From Bradysia coprophila (Eukaryota; Arthropoda; Insecta; Diptera; Sciaridae): a stretch of DNA of 64,000 nt. Shown in pieces: positions 1 to 13,189 of this stretch. Under the pieces are notes generated by a model. That model was not told where the DNA came from. It saw only the letters and a program-made list of their open reading frames with translations, and ran no database searches. The stretch covers positions 6,515,374 through 6,579,373 of the forward strand of contig NW_023503293.1 of the NCBI RefSeq assembly GCF_014529535.1, in the 5' to 3' direction. The position numbers were made by a program, and so were the translations under genes. How positions within the stretch are numbered: position 1 is the stretch's first letter; every line of letters begins with the position of its first letter.

Positions 1-373
1 TGTCACACATATCTTGTGCCTAAGAAAGCATTTTGTATCACTCACCGTCATAATAGTAAAACACCCCACCGAATGATAATAGCATTTTATACAACAAGTG
101 GCGAAATGATGATGTTTCTTGTCACTAGATGTGAAGTTATCAAACTACCAAAGCCGGCGAAGCCTGCCACTGCTTGGACATTTTTTGTTAAGGCGTTGAA
201 TATATTGCATACGTCGAAAAAAAATCCCACGAAGACAGTACCGTATTTCGCTTGCTAGTGGACAGAAAATGCGACAAACTGGTTTTAAGGAGACAGCAAT
301 GAGTCGTTTTCTGCTCGCAAACAAATAATATGTATTATCACATACGCGCGATGTTCGGATGTCAATAGTATAT

Positions 374-484
374 TACTTCCGAGGTTCCAAGTTGTGTATT
401 TGATAAGTGGGGTGTTACAGCCCGACCCAAAGGGGAGGGCTGTATTCCCCACTTGTCAAATAACAACTTGGAACCTCGTAAGTA
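374..484. repeat. snap-back hairpin, about 50-bp arms
   Basis: The left arm reads TACTTCCGAGGTTCCAAG and the right arm is its near-perfect reverse complement. Pairing continues through a GTGGGG/CCCCAC block and an ACAGCCC/GGGCTGT block to a loop of only a few bases. A fold this long suggests a small foldback or MITE-type element. No clear target-site duplication flanks it. Confidence 0.8.
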
Positions 485-620
485 CAATGCTTTACATGAT
501 TAGGCAATGTATATGAAAATGAAACATGCCGTAACACGTAAAATTACTTAACTAGAAGTTTAATTCAAAAATTTCACTTCAGGTCTATGTTGTTGTCTCG
601 TTTTCCCTTATGTGATAAAA

Positions 621-689
621 TATAGTACACACTTGTCACTATCAGTCTCGGCAAGCCTCGACTTCTTCGTGACAAGTGTGTAATATATA
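621..689. repeat. short inverted repeat
   Basis: The arms TACACACTTGTCAC and GTGACAAGTGTGTA face each other across a loop of about 29 bases. The GTGACAAGTG-type ends resemble other small hairpin elements in this gene-poor part, but I could not assign a family. Confidence 0.65.
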
Positions 690-3274
690 TTATACACCTC
701 TGTCCAAATGCTCAATGTAACGAGTAAGAGATTATGATGCTAAGCCGAAGGCGTGTATCATGATCCCACTCGTCAAAATAAACCCGAAGTTCCGTTTCCG
801 AACTGATGCATCATGTACGTTTTACCACACAGATACATAAAAAGTTATTTACGCAATTTGAGTGATTTGGGTACTGATTTGACCAGATACGTCATTCTAC
901 TCATATAAGAATTGTGCGTAAATGTATATCAGTCAAGTAAAAGGGAGTAATATTGACGCGAAGGCATCGAAATAGTATTTGGTAACAAAAGTCGATAGCG
1001 TTCGTACAGCACCCCAATTCCTGTTAACTGTTCAGAGTTTTCGAATAGAATTTTACGAATAAATTTGGTCTTTTACAGAGACTTTACATAATATTACGGC
1101 ATAATAAAAGCCATTCGTGTGTAACACGTTAACCACCTGTCGATAACTACGCTACACACAATTATACATACTCGTAATGAATATATTATTTGTGTGTACA
1201 AATTTCAATATAATAGTAAAATTGAGCAACGATTGCGAAGCATGACGTTTTAAAGCGCCTACATAATATCCATATCGATACTTGACGAGAGCCACCCTTC
1301 AATTTATACTTGGTTCAAAGCAAATGAATTTAATATTCTGAATTAGTTGACATGCTAAAATAACTGAAATATTGATTATGCCAAACATCTTGTTTAGCTT
1401 CTTAAGCTAACTAGTTGTAATTAGCAACTAATTTTATTATTGTTGTTATAGTAAATATTAATCACATTTTTAGTATTAATGCATGGCTGAGCCAGCGGTA
1501 CACCGAGGAAAATCAAGACATTCATGGGAGACGTTTTGGAAATTTGATTCAAATGATAATTGTTTTGAATCCATCCAGCGACTTCATTGAAATCTTTTTC
1601 GTAGCCCATACTGTCTCTCACGTCCCGAGCATTTTTGTTTAATTTAAAATCATTTCTTACATAAGAAACGTCCGCTTTACTCCTCTACTACATCACATTA
1701 AAAAAATCCTCTTTTACTTTACAAGGGAAAACCCTTTATTTCGCTCAAGTAAAATAACAAATTGCACTCGGGAAGTAATTTGATATCTCGTGTCACATTG
1801 AGTAAAAGTACCTCGGGCCCTCTGATACCTTTACTTATCTGGATATGAGATGCCGAATTACTTCCCTGGTATGGTAATCTACTCTTTTTTTGGTTTTCGA
1901 CGTCCTTTTTGGAACACATCGTTCTTTCATCATCTCTTTGTTGGTCGTCTGCATGCGGGACCATTAACTAAACACCTCCATATTTTTCTCAGAGCAAATG
2001 AATTTACATTTGAAAATATTTAGTTTTCAATGAAATCCACCTACACGTGGTTGCGATATTCAGAATCACTTGATATAAAAAGAGGAATATGGAAATTTTT
2101 GGCATTACATAGCTGAACTATAGTATAACAGTAAAATTTTCCCGATCGTTAATTGATTTCCATACGAAAATTCTGTGAAATCATTTTTTTTAAATTTTAA
2201 CATTGACACAATAACAATAATTTCCCTTTTCGAAAAGGGTTTTTTCTCGATTGCTTTTTAAAGAAAATATTTTCTTTAAAAAAAGGGGCGTCATACTGTA
2301 ATACATTTTTTATTTCTCGCAAAATGAAATATTTTCGGCATTATATTGCCGTGAAGTGTATGCGTATGTTTTAATAAAAAACAACCGGAAACCAGCTTAG
2401 CATTCTGCTTCACAGCATAATCCCAACGAACAACAATTCGGAAATGGAGAATAGAAATTTGAGTACGAAATTGATGAAAAAAAATCAAATGCCGGGCTAC
2501 GATTAATATTGAAATCATCTGCAGGGGTGAAAAATAGAACCAATTTTACCGCATTAACTTGGAATAGGCTGAATCCTGACATTTTCCTAAGTCCCAAATG
2601 TCAGCTCTTCCAAGGGAAAAGGATTGTTGCTGCACATTTTCGTACCAGCCCTGTTCGAATTGAACGACCCGTTTGTTTAATTTTACAAGAGATCGAAGCA
2701 ATAAATCGACTTCTGTTATATTAAAAACATTCATAAATTTCTACAAAAAATCGATTGACATTAGGCAATTGAGTTCCAAACAACGATTTTATTGCGATTA
2801 AGAGCATTATTATGAGCTTTTTGCTCTTTTTACTCTAGACCATAACAAAAAAGTTTTTAGTTTTTTTTTTTTATAAAGCTGATTTTGTGTTCATAACATG
2901 TCAAACCGGTGGAGAAGGGTCATTTGCCAAATGAAGAAGGACATTTTGTTTACATCTTTGCTAAATATCCCGATTGTCTTAAATGTAAATTTTCGCAATT
3001 TCGACTGAATAAAAAGATGGTGCGCTGCACGCATGTTGACGAAGGTTTCTGACTTTGCTTATTTTCTTAATTTTTCACGATACTTTACTGAATTAAAAAT
3101 TAATTATGCAAAATTTCCGTGCATAATATAATGCAAAAATACTTCAAATAACGTTCGGCATAGAAATAAAATATAAAAACGTTTTGTTTGGAACTTAACT
3201 GGCGAATTTCTGTGGTATTTTATGACAATTTCTATGCTATTACCTGTGATTCAACCGTTTTTGGTTCGCTGTCG

Positions 3275-3449
3275 CAATGCACTTCAAGCAAAAGTGCTAT
3301 TAATGACAGCTGCCAAATAGAGTACTTTTCTAGAGTACTATTTCGTATGAAAAAATTGCACGAATTTTTTTACAGTGTCAAAATTTGTTCGATACACTGT
3401 CCAGTTTCCGTAACCTATTTAGAGGACCACTCATGCTTGAAGTGCGTTG
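3275..3449. mobile_element. MITE family A, copy 1 (7-bp target duplication)
   Basis: This is a 175-bp element with terminal inverted repeats, CAATGCACTTCAAGCA on the left and the reverse complement of CAACGCACTTCAAGCA on the right. The 7-bp direct repeat GCTGTCG abuts both ends (3268-3274 and 3450-3456). Two more copies lie at 26430-26582 and 53783-53905. No coding capacity. The ends fit the hAT-type YARNG pattern, but the 7-bp duplication is one base shorter than hAT elements normally give. A weaker outer inverted repeat (about 3209 and 3530) suggests this copy sits inside another small element. Confidence 0.75.
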
Positions 3450-3564
3450 GCTGTCGTAATTATTTATTTAATTGGACCAATACCCTCTCTAGCAACCAAA
3501 CTTCGTTTTGACGCTGTCAAAATACCACGATATTTACACACATCTGGCACACGGTGCTTAAACA

Positions 3565-3721
3565 ACGCATTTTTCAACTACGTAAAAGGTGAACTCGCAC
3601 ACGATTTTTGATACCAAAATTTTGTTAAAAAAAGTAATTAAGTCGATGACAGGGCGAAAAAGCATTTGTAGCATTGAATTTGCCAGTGCGAGTTCTCTTT
3701 TTACGTTCTTGAAAAGTGCGT
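3565..3721. repeat. snap-back hairpin element
   Basis: The arms of about 35 bp (ACGCATTTTTCAACTACGTA and its imperfect reverse complement ending GAAAAGTGCGT) include paired GAACTCGCAC / GTGCGAGTTC blocks. The 157-bp unit has no coding capacity and is probably a MITE. No clear target duplication was found. Confidence 0.7.
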
Positions 3722-6700
3722 TCTTTTCTCACAGTGTGCTAGATTCCCCGATACCCGCTAGTATTGATTAGACCAACCAAAAACCGAATCAATGTCACGA
3801 TAGATTACAAATCGATTCCAGCAAAAATATTTTGTCGTCGTTCCGAAAGGATTCATTGGCGTGAAAAGTATCTAAAAATTGTTAAAGTTCCTGCGAACTT
3901 CGACTTTGTATAATATACACAACAGATGAAACAATGTCATTGTTCATGTTTTGTAATGCTGCTTGAATATACAATGCGATACATAGTAATCCTCAGCAAA
4001 ATCATAAAATTTTTAAAATGAGATACCGTATATGCTAGGAAAAATTCAAACACCACTCAGAATGTGTATACATAAAAATTGTGTTCTATGGATAAATAAG
4101 TTAAGTTTAATAAAATAAAAATAGGGAGATCTGTTGCTGCTGATTTGGATGTTATTTTGTACTCTCTTCAGATTGAGTTTTCTAATGTTTTTTATTGATT
4201 AACAAACTAATGGTTCGATTCACTCAATTCAGTTGGGAAGATACATCGAGAAAGATCTTTGGTAAGTAATTGTAAAAATTTCCAAATTTCCTGGTCAACA
4301 AATTGAAACGACAACTTACAGGGAATGTAGATGAAATTTAAACATTTATTTGCGTCAACTGTTTTTCTGCTCCACTCATACATTCAAAAGCGCTTCTATA
4401 CTTGAACATTCGGATTAAATTGTTACTGACTGTCTTCACTGAATCAAATTTATGACTCAAAATCTCTGACGTCCCCTGTAACTTTTCAGCTGTTTTTTTT
4501 TTACCGAACCCACCACGCAGTCCCACCTCTCAAGTGAGCTCAACCGCAAGACTCGAGTAAATTTATGGCTGGAACAACAACTCATTTTAACCCATAATAA
4601 TACAAAATGTAGATAAATATTTCCAGTGAAATTAACATTTGTGTTGTCGGAAAAGACGAGCACTTTGTTGTCGAAAGCTTTATGTTAGCGAAAAGGTTAT
4701 AAGGATACGTTTCTCTTTGGAAATATTTAAGTCAGCAGTCAGCTGTATTTCTTTGAAATGATTAAATTTAGCGAAATTTTCTTTCCATCTCCATAAAAGA
4801 CGTCGCACATTCACAAAGAAGGGGTTTCTCAAAAACAGATTTACCTTCTGTTCAATCCCACTCAAACCTCTGGTTGTAGCCCCATCGCCCACTTCTTTAA
4901 GTTAAATTAACTGATTAATAGCACATGAATGACAATTGACTTTAGTTGCAATCATCTTCAATTCTGGCATCTTCTCGTAATTTGCAACATTTCAAAAGCA
5001 AAAAACCTCTGATGTATCTTGATGTTTTACGTTCCAGATGAAGCGCGTTGATCCGTTTTGAATTTATATTTGAATGTACTGCAGGAGATGCATGCAGTTA
5101 ATCCCGCTGAAAGATTACGTTACAAATTCGAAACTTCATTTCAACGAAACAATTTCGGAAAAGTTTTCCATAACCATTTTCGTCTGATATTTTGTATCCA
5201 TCTCAAACTGTGCAGTAGCGAAACCATACAAAAGTAACTCTGGCTATACATTTTTTTACCATTATTTTTGATCGTCTTTTTTTACACAGCCCCATTAATC
5301 GGTTACATGGTTTTTTTCTGTAATAAGAACTAAACAAAAACAATTTGTGTGACGAGGTTTTAGCCCTTTTCAACGCACAATGCTAGCAAATAGAGCGAGT
5401 GCTCCAGTTTTATTCATAGAATTTGATGAAAATTAAGAAGTCGTTAATAATTACCTTCATTACAAAGTGCTCGTCTCTCTTTATTTGTTTGTCATAAAAG
5501 GAGGTTGTTTTGCTTGGTTTTTGTTCCGTTAATTTTTATTTAATTATAAAACATAAGAAAATTTTCGAAAAGAAGAGAAGCATTTATGTAAAGCTCAGAA
5601 ATAAAATGACAATAGACTTGCTAATTTTTACCAGAGACTATATATACGTATACGTAACTCGAAGCTATACCCTTTAGAATCATGAGTATATCTACAAGGA
5701 TATCATATATATATATACGTCGCACTTGCATATTGTGTACGTACACTGAACGAAATCTCATGTTTTCAGTAGTATGCTTTTACAGCCAAATGTTAGTAGA
5801 TCTTCTCCACAAACGTTATTCTTGATTTCCACTTACAAAAAAGCAAACTTCCGTTTTCTCTCCGCATACACTTTGAACAAAACAAAAGAGGCATCGCTTA
5901 GCTAAACGGACTGTTTTTTTTTGTAAGTGGAAATCCTACATCACGTCATATATGTCATGTTCTGTGTTTTAAGTGCAACAGAGGATTTTCTAAAAGAATG
6001 CCCTCAAAGAACTTATAGGAGTTTCTAAAAGATTTTTTTCAATTTTAAAGGATTTTGAAGCACTTACACAATTTTTAAGGATTTTTCTTGATTTCCAAAG
6101 GTTCATTCTTGAAGTTCAAGGATTTTCTTAAAAAAATTATTTTCTTTTGAGTGTTTTTAGTTTTTTTTTTGCCTGGGTTAATTAAAACCTTAATTACATC
6201 AATCACTTCAATAAGTTGCTTTCCCTCAATTAAACTCAAAAATACGAAGAATTCAATGAAATCAAATTTATCGATGATGAAATATGCAAAGGACTGTAGG
6301 CCAAAGTTACAGGAACGTTAATATAACAAGCATCTGCTCAGAATGCTTTAGCAGTAGTCTCAACACCCTCGTACACACCATTTTCTTTCAATCATCAAAA
6401 TCTAAAGAATCAATTGTACTGATAAGTACCTTATATTAGTAGAAACCGCGCAGCGGAAATTTGTCACTCAGTGGAAATTTACATTTGTACTAAAAAAAAG
6501 TTTTTCTTGAAGAAAAAGACACAGGGAAAAGATGTTCTTCTTTGTAAAAGAAATAAGACCAAGACAAAAAAGAGAGCATGTCTTCTAAAAAATACCCTGG
6601 GGTACCTAGAGACACTAAAAATTCATTTGAAAAAAAAATCCTTATTCCAAGAAAAATCTAAGACATCACGACGATAAGTAGTGGTGTGACTTCGTTCAGT

Positions 6701-7538
6701 GTATATGTACGACTCTCCGTATTTTATTTATTTATTAAAAACAGTTGTTGCATAGGGGCTCGAATTGAATTATTGTATAATGAAGTTAAAAAAGTCTAAG
6801 TGGAAAACTTTTCAATAATTGAAGCTATCGCACAATATCTTTCGCTGATGTAATACAACATAAAGAGAGCACTTGATAGTCAAATAAACAAAAGTAAGTT
6901 GTTTGTGTGATAACAACACTCTCCGATTTTATTAATAAAAAAATTGTTACACAAAAAAAAACGTTGTAATTAAACAACAACAGGATATTAATATACTTAT
7001 CGAGATAATCAATTACAAATTACGATTTGAGCTGAGCTATCACTTTAATAATGACGGTTTGGCTGATTATTAACTTTGATGTAATAACGATTAAATACGA
7101 ATAAGCAGCCCATTCGTCAGATACCCACACACATATCTGCTATTTTCCCATTAATCGGTAAGTCTTATTCGCACAAACGGAGTAAATTCATCCGGAGTTA
7201 TATATACATCACATCTCGTCTTTTATTTCCAATAATATTTCATTTATAACAATCTACAACAAGTAGCATAGATACCCTGACTGACTGTCTCTGTGTGTAT
7301 GTGTGTTTATGATGTTTGTCTATCTTTTAAGCGTATCGCATTTAAACGGAATAACAATACCTTACTTATAAATATTTAGAATTTAATGAAAAGCTCAGGA
7401 ACTGCTTGCAACGTTATCATTGAATATTGATGAATCATGTTGCTACCTGTGTCGACAGCCGTAATGTGGGAACATACATTTTCTTCTTCTCTTTTTTTAC
7501 CATTTTCTTATCGATGTGGATGGTGAAAAGCGAACATT
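3722..7538. other. gene-poor AT-rich stretch
   Basis: No supported gene. Contents are poly-A/T runs, an alternating AT tract near 5700, a hairpin at 5824-5935, and a degenerate stretch around 5990-6130 in which AAGGATTTT-like words recur. The lysine-rich open frame at 6471-6677 is low-complexity AAA/AAG sequence and is not called a gene. Confidence 0.55.
5824..5935. repeat. 112-bp inverted-repeat element
   Basis: The left end GATTTCCACTTACAAAAAAG and the right end (reverse complement of CTTTGTAAGTGGAAATC type) form terminal inverted repeats of about 23 bp around an 65-bp centre. Likely a short MITE or solo hairpin; no coding capacity. Confidence 0.7.
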
Positions 7539-8497
7539 AAGGGTATTCACAGTTGTCAACTTATAAACGAGTATATTCAGTACATTTAAGTATATCGAGT
7601 ATATTCGGAACATATCCTATAATGCAAACTGTCAACTGAAAAATAAATAAATTTCGAACCGACGGATTTTGGTAAAACAAAATGCTCCAACATCGGTTTG
7701 TATAAGATGCACATTTCGTACGATTTTCCACCAATACATTTGACGCATCTGATATTTCAATTTGGTCACTTAATTCAGAGGACAAACACAAACTACCAAA
7801 CATTTCGATTTAGCATTGAATGTTGGGACCACATATTTTACGTAATTTCGTTCAAATTTCCTCGCCGATTAAAAAACTAATTACTTTACCTGGGTACTAA
7901 CACAATTTAATTTGTGTATGAAATTAAATGGGACATTCGATATTTTCAACGTTGCGAATTGGCAACGGACAATTGGAATATCTACGAGGAAGTGTTACAT
8001 AGAAAGCGAATGAAGGAAAAATCATCTTGGCAAACCACGGATTTGAACTCGGGACCTCTCGATTATGAGTCGAAAGCTCTAGCGCCAAAGCCACGGGTTC
8101 AGACAAAATGATATTTACTTCGAACGCCATTAGATTGAAAGTGTAGTGTATGTGTGGTGTGTGAACATAGATATTACATTAGGCTTTGTGTATGAAATTA
8201 AATACACACTGCCAGTTTGACCAAATAAACGCGACGACTCGAAATTTAATTATTTTTCAGTTAACAGTTGTCGTTATACGATTTATACTGAAATAGATTG
8301 GCAGTCGGTGTGTTGAGCTCCAAAATTTAAGAAACAAATCATTTGTAAAGAAATTTAAATTTTTGATCATGAAAATTTTGTTGGTGTGAAGTGAACACCG
8401 ACTTGCCGACAGCGTCAATCATTGAAAGCCCTGTGAAATAGTTCTCAAATCAGTCGAATATACTCGAGTATTTAAGTTCGCAACTGTGAATACCCTT
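7539..8497. mobile_element. 959-bp non-autonomous element, TIR AAGGGTATTCACAGTTG
   Basis: AAGGGTATTCACAGTTG at 7539 is repeated in inverted form at 8481-8497, with paired TATACTCGAGTA-like sequence just inside. The triplet ATT flanks both ends (7536-7538, 8498-8500) and may be the target duplication. The interior has no transposase and carries a tRNA-derived retroposon (7930-8184) and another hairpin (about 8300-8411). It is best read as a non-autonomous DNA transposon that later received insertions. Confidence 0.65.
7930..8184 (-). mobile_element. tRNA-Met(CAT)-derived retroposon with 19-bp target duplication
   Basis: The 255-bp insert lies between exact 19-bp direct repeats TTTGTGTATGAAATTAAAT (7911-7929 and 8185-8203), the mark of target-primed retrotransposition. 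On the minus strand, positions 8101-8029 form a tRNA-like unit of 73 bases: a D-arm/A-box region ending CTAGAGC, an anticodon arm TTCGA-CTCATAA-TCGAG with anticodon CAT, and a B-box GAGTTCAAATCC. The acceptor and T stems are decayed, so it is not a working tRNA. About 80 bases precede the tRNA-like part, unusual for a SINE with a 5' tRNA head. Confidence 0.7.
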
Positions 8498-9304
8498 ATT
8501 ATACTGTACGTTGTTTCTTCGTATACGTAGGTATATTGGAGGATATCTCGTATATTGTGTGCGAGTATATTTGCGGCTCCAGTATAAAGTCAAGATACTA
8601 TTTATGAAGTGTTCATTCATATCGTTGATCTCGAACCGTGTACTAACAACAAAAAAATAATAAATATAAACAGAGTCGTGTAAGAATAATTTTATTAGCA
8701 TTTAGTAGAAATTGGTGTAATAACGTTTGCGTGATAGTAAAAATAAATTGTGAAAAATCAACTGATTTTCGTTGAAGAACAGGTTGTTATTTTTTTTTTG
8801 ATTCCTTTATTTTCCGTACCATTTGAGTGCATAATTAATTAACAATTTTCGTTGGCAATTTTCTTGAAGTTCTTGCTCCTTTTAATTGCTATAGTTCTTT
8901 GAATAAATTATTTGCGTAGAAAGTTTAAAGCTTAAAAAAGAATTTCCAATTACATCATTTTAATGATGGGAACAACACAATACCAACTGTTGTAATTTAG
9001 AACTTCTTTGATGTGGACTGAGATCTGTTTTTAAAATTTAAATAATTTTTCTGTTAAGAAATTTCTTACTAATTTTAACAAAATAGAAAAATCTTCCGGC
9101 AAATTTGTTGTCCGCTCAGAGGTTTCATCTTTCACGAATCGTCTAACTATTTCACCACTCCTGTTCAGTGTAATTAAAGTCCTAGAATCTAACTAATTAA
9201 AACTCGAAAAGCGACAGTGTTTTTTCAATACATTTAATTTCTTCAAGCTGAAACCTTTTATTTGAGAAATAATAGTCAAAAATGGAAATTTTTCATTAAT
9301 AAGA

Positions 9305-9509
9305 AAAGTGAAATTCGACATGTTTTCTAATTTGAGAGTTGTTGTGGTTTGTGAAAATTTCGTCGAACAAATGAAAATCTAGATTTTTCTTCTCTGAATT
9401 TTGGATAAAATACTAAAATAAAAAATCTAGATTTTAAATTGTTAAACAAATTTTGTGTGTTTACAAATCACACCAACTCCCAAAACTAAAAACATGTCGA
9501 ATTTCACTT
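9305..9509. repeat. 205-bp hairpin element
   Basis: AAGTGAAATTCGACATGTTT at 9305 is repeated exactly in inverted form at 9489-9509, with further imperfect pairing inside, including two AAAATCTAGATTTT-like palindromes. Probably a MITE. No flanking duplication is clear. Confidence 0.75.
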
Positions 9510-12500
9510 GTCTTTACATGTAACTAATTAATTCAACTCGAAAGGTTCGACAAAGTGTTTACACGGTAGGTTCAACAAGTGGGCTCTGTGTTCTATCTCG
9601 TTTTTCATTAGTTGTACGGTGTTAGGGACATTTCAATTTCTTTATATTTTTCAGAGCTATTTTCGGGTCTCCTATGTACTATTTTTACTTTTAATTAAAA
9701 TACTTTCAAAATATACGACTTCAATCTATAATTCATTTTTAAATTGAACGGTTAAATATTGTAGTCCGTTGTACTGGTGATATAAATAAGTCAATAAATT
9801 CCACGTAAGGAATTGCTATAACAGTAACTAATGTAATGTCGATTATTCCTTTATGTAATGAATTGCATTACAACTTTGGAAGCTATAATTTCATAAGAAT
9901 AAATATTTCAAAGGATTTATTCATTAGATGGAAGTAAATATTGAATATTTTTGGTCGTACATTTTTCTGCAATTTGTACGAGTTACAGCAGAAATAGGAG
10001 TCAAGTTAAAATCGAAAATCCAATTACGTGGGCCGGTTTCTGACCCACTTTTATCGTATTTGACTAATACTCAAAATAAAAATGTTTTCTGAGGTACATC
10101 CGCTTACATCCATTAGATTTTAATTTTTTTTAATTCTGTCTAAAATCAATTAGAGCTCAACGTCCACCACAGTTTCTAGGTGGTGATAAATTTACTTCTC
10201 AGTGTCAAATTTGAATTAATAAACTCCGAGGGTCCGAGGCTGCAATTTTTCGCCAGTTTATTGAAAAGACAAATTTATCAGCCTTTTCAAACACTGTTGG
10301 GAATGAAGGGTATTACTCAATTGTGAGGGAAAAAGTGCCAGACTCACAGGGATGATATCATTTAAGAAAAATTTTAGAAAAAGAAAACCGAATAAATTAT
10401 AACTTAACTTTTTCATCAAGTCAGCCTTGAGCTACCCTATGAATGGATCGTAATTCCACACTTTTTTTACCTTCCTATTTTACGACATTTAATTCTCAAT
10501 TTCTTAGAATCGGATGACTACAAACAATGCAATGTGCAAATTGTATATGGAAGACTTTTTCACAATCTTTTCGCCGTCCATCATTTTCCAATTAGCATAT
10601 ACCAAATTTTGAATATATTTTACACATGAACAGCATTCTCAATATTTCATGAAGTCATTTGAATTAAGGAGTTAACTTTTAACAATGAGCATTAATCAAT
10701 GTCCATGTAAAAAATTATTCTGAATGCTTGTGGTTGAACACATTCAAAAACGTAGTTGAACAGAGTAATTTTGTTTCTATTCGCCCAAACATCTCGAAAT
10801 GGATTTCATAGTTCACTCAAAATACGTTTTTTTTTATTCTAATAGTTTCGTGGGTTTTTTAAACTACTTTTGCGTAACAATTGTTTGTTATTCTTTTATT
10901 GGTTGCAGATAATCTTTACGATTTAAACAATTTATACAAGTTCGCATTCAATTCACAACTCAGTACTTTTAATGAATTTTTTTTGTTTCCATATGCTGTG
11001 TGGTCAATTTGTCTGCAAACTTTACTGCAAATAATCAAATTAAGTTTCAAATTAATGGTGAAGCAGTTCCAATTAAATTAGTTTCTCTGCCGAAATTATT
11101 TTTCCAAAAAAGCAGTGATTCCAATAAAAGTTCTTGGATTTTTCTAAAAAATGTAGGAAAATTAGGACAACACTTTCCGAAAATATTGGAAAATATTTTC
11201 TTTAAAATAGTCCATGGATGAAATGCAAAAAATGATGTCCTGCTGTCCTAAAATAATATTCATATGCATAACTAGCTTGGACGATTCTTTTCAAAAGCGG
11301 TCAACCATTGAAGTAAAGATCAGTTTCAAAAAATGGCTTGAATCTTGTAAAATTTTTCTCACGAGGTAACGAGGAGAGCTTATGTCGTGAAACTAAAATT
11401 GACAAATTTGATTATATCAGCGAAATTCTAAAGAATTCTTAAACTTTCTTTCCTCATCATTATACCAGTCTCAACTTTCCAATCATACCAAACATGCATG
11501 GGTACAATGAATGTGCTTTTGAGGTGCAACATTCACACACCGAATGGAGGAATTTGGCAAATATGTATCTCGCTTTTCAATCACCTCCCTCTGATTACAC
11601 AAGAATCCAGATCATTATTTGAAACTATTTTTGGATTCTAGGGTAGAATATCTTTCTAGACACAAAAATTTAGTTCGCTGGGAAATAAGTCAGTTTTCGG
11701 TAAGCGATTCCTTTTAAATCGACTTTGCTTCAATTGGTCAACATTATAACGTTCGTTGATCTGTGTATGTCGAGCTAATCTCATAATATACCTGAGTTTA
11801 TGACTAGAACTAGTATAGAACTGATAAGAGCAAATCGTACTAACAATGCCAAATAACTAAAGGGAAGCCAGGTGTTGCTTACTTTTCGAGGTAAATTCAG
11901 CGATACAAATGCCTTCCAATAATTCAGCCGAGCGATGTAAAAGACGAGAAAAGATGAGTGGCGTTTTGATTGTTTAGATTGTAAAAATGTGAGAACAAAC
12001 GCGGTAAAGAAACATTGGGAATAACATTAACCACAAATTTTGCAAGAAAAACATTTCCTGATGAGCGCACTTTTAATTAGACTTAATTTTCCCTTGCCAC
12101 GATAACTGTTTCGGTTCACACAATATTCTTCATATCAATGTTGTTGGTTGGTTCCGTGTATGTATAAAATCTTTAAGTGCTAATACCAACCAAAAATTAG
12201 CTACTCCATTTCAAGCATCGTTCGTTGTATTTTATATCCGGAAGGAAAGTGCCGATTGTTGGATTATTTTTTGCCAATTTTTATTTTAATCGAAGTGGAA
12301 CAAAGCCCGAGTTATAAATTTTTTAGAGAAACATCAGCCGATACACTTGTCTTTAGACTTGAAAGACATTGTTTTTCTCGCTTTACGTTTTTTTTTCACT
12401 GGTCGAGAGTGATGTTGCAGGTACTAAGGGTAGAGAGTTATTACTGGAACCAGCATATTTCTATGTAAACGAAGGCAGCATTTCCACTGGAAACAAATGG

Positions 12501-13189
12501 AATTTTAAATGATCGATCACCCTCCCTTTCATTATAAGCGTAAATCTAATAATCTGCCAACGTTTTCCCATTTTCCCACATAACGTATTCGAGGGTAATC
12601 ACATGTGAAACAAATGTATGCGTACTTGGTACTTATCATCACACACAGCCACAGGTGCTATTTTATAAATTCAAAACAAATGAAAAAAAATGAATTGAAT
12701 CAGAAAAATGTAATGCAAAAGTGTTGCTTTTCCCGAAAATAAATTTTATTTAATGCCAGCCAACAAAACCTGTGTTAGAAAATGTGGAAAAATCATCTCA
12801 CTCTCTATACGTGGCGAAAAGACATTCTTTACAGTATAAAATTGAATTTGATTTCCTCTTCATTTAATTCTATTACGTGGAGACAGACGTATGGATTAAA
12901 TCATTCCATTCAATGTCTGTCGATAAACATTTTATCAAAAGAAAATTAGAAAATTGTTGCCCTGCAACACGCGGGGCCTTCGATGACATCATTGGGTCGT
13001 CTTCGGTACACTGAGAGAAAAATAAATTAAAAGCAGCCGATGTAGGACTTTGGTTCAATAGAGTCAATAAATTAAAATTGGAATAATTGTAATACCTCCT
13101 GGATTGGCTACCTAAAGACAGTTAGGTTAGAGCTAACAATTTCTACAATTTTCAAAAATTGTGACTTAGAAGCCGAGTCCATTACACTT

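Larger units (their letters stand above)
1..3208. other. gene-poor AT-rich stretch
   Basis: I see no supported gene here. Open frames are short, lack splice-linked partners and do not look like known proteins. The stretch holds two snap-back hairpins (listed separately) and otherwise unique AT-rich DNA. A minus-strand open frame at 1421-1621 has a protein-like composition but no recognisable domain and no convincing neighbouring exon, so it is not called. Confidence 0.6.

Noticed and set aside
1421-1621. 66-residue minus-strand frame with protein-like composition
   Set aside because: No recognisable domain, no splice partner, and a low-complexity Asn-rich end. Could be a relic, but I cannot support it.
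3188-3511. 107-residue open frame
   Set aside because: It runs through MITE family A copy 1 and its inverted repeats, so the open frame is a by-product of the element.
6471-6677. Lys-rich 68-residue frame
   Set aside because: Composed of AAA/AAG runs in A-rich DNA; no start context, domain or neighbours.
8029-8101. Possible functional tRNA-Met gene
   Set aside because: A-box, anticodon arm and B-box are recognisable, but the acceptor and T stems do not pair and the unit sits within a 19-bp-duplicated retroposon.
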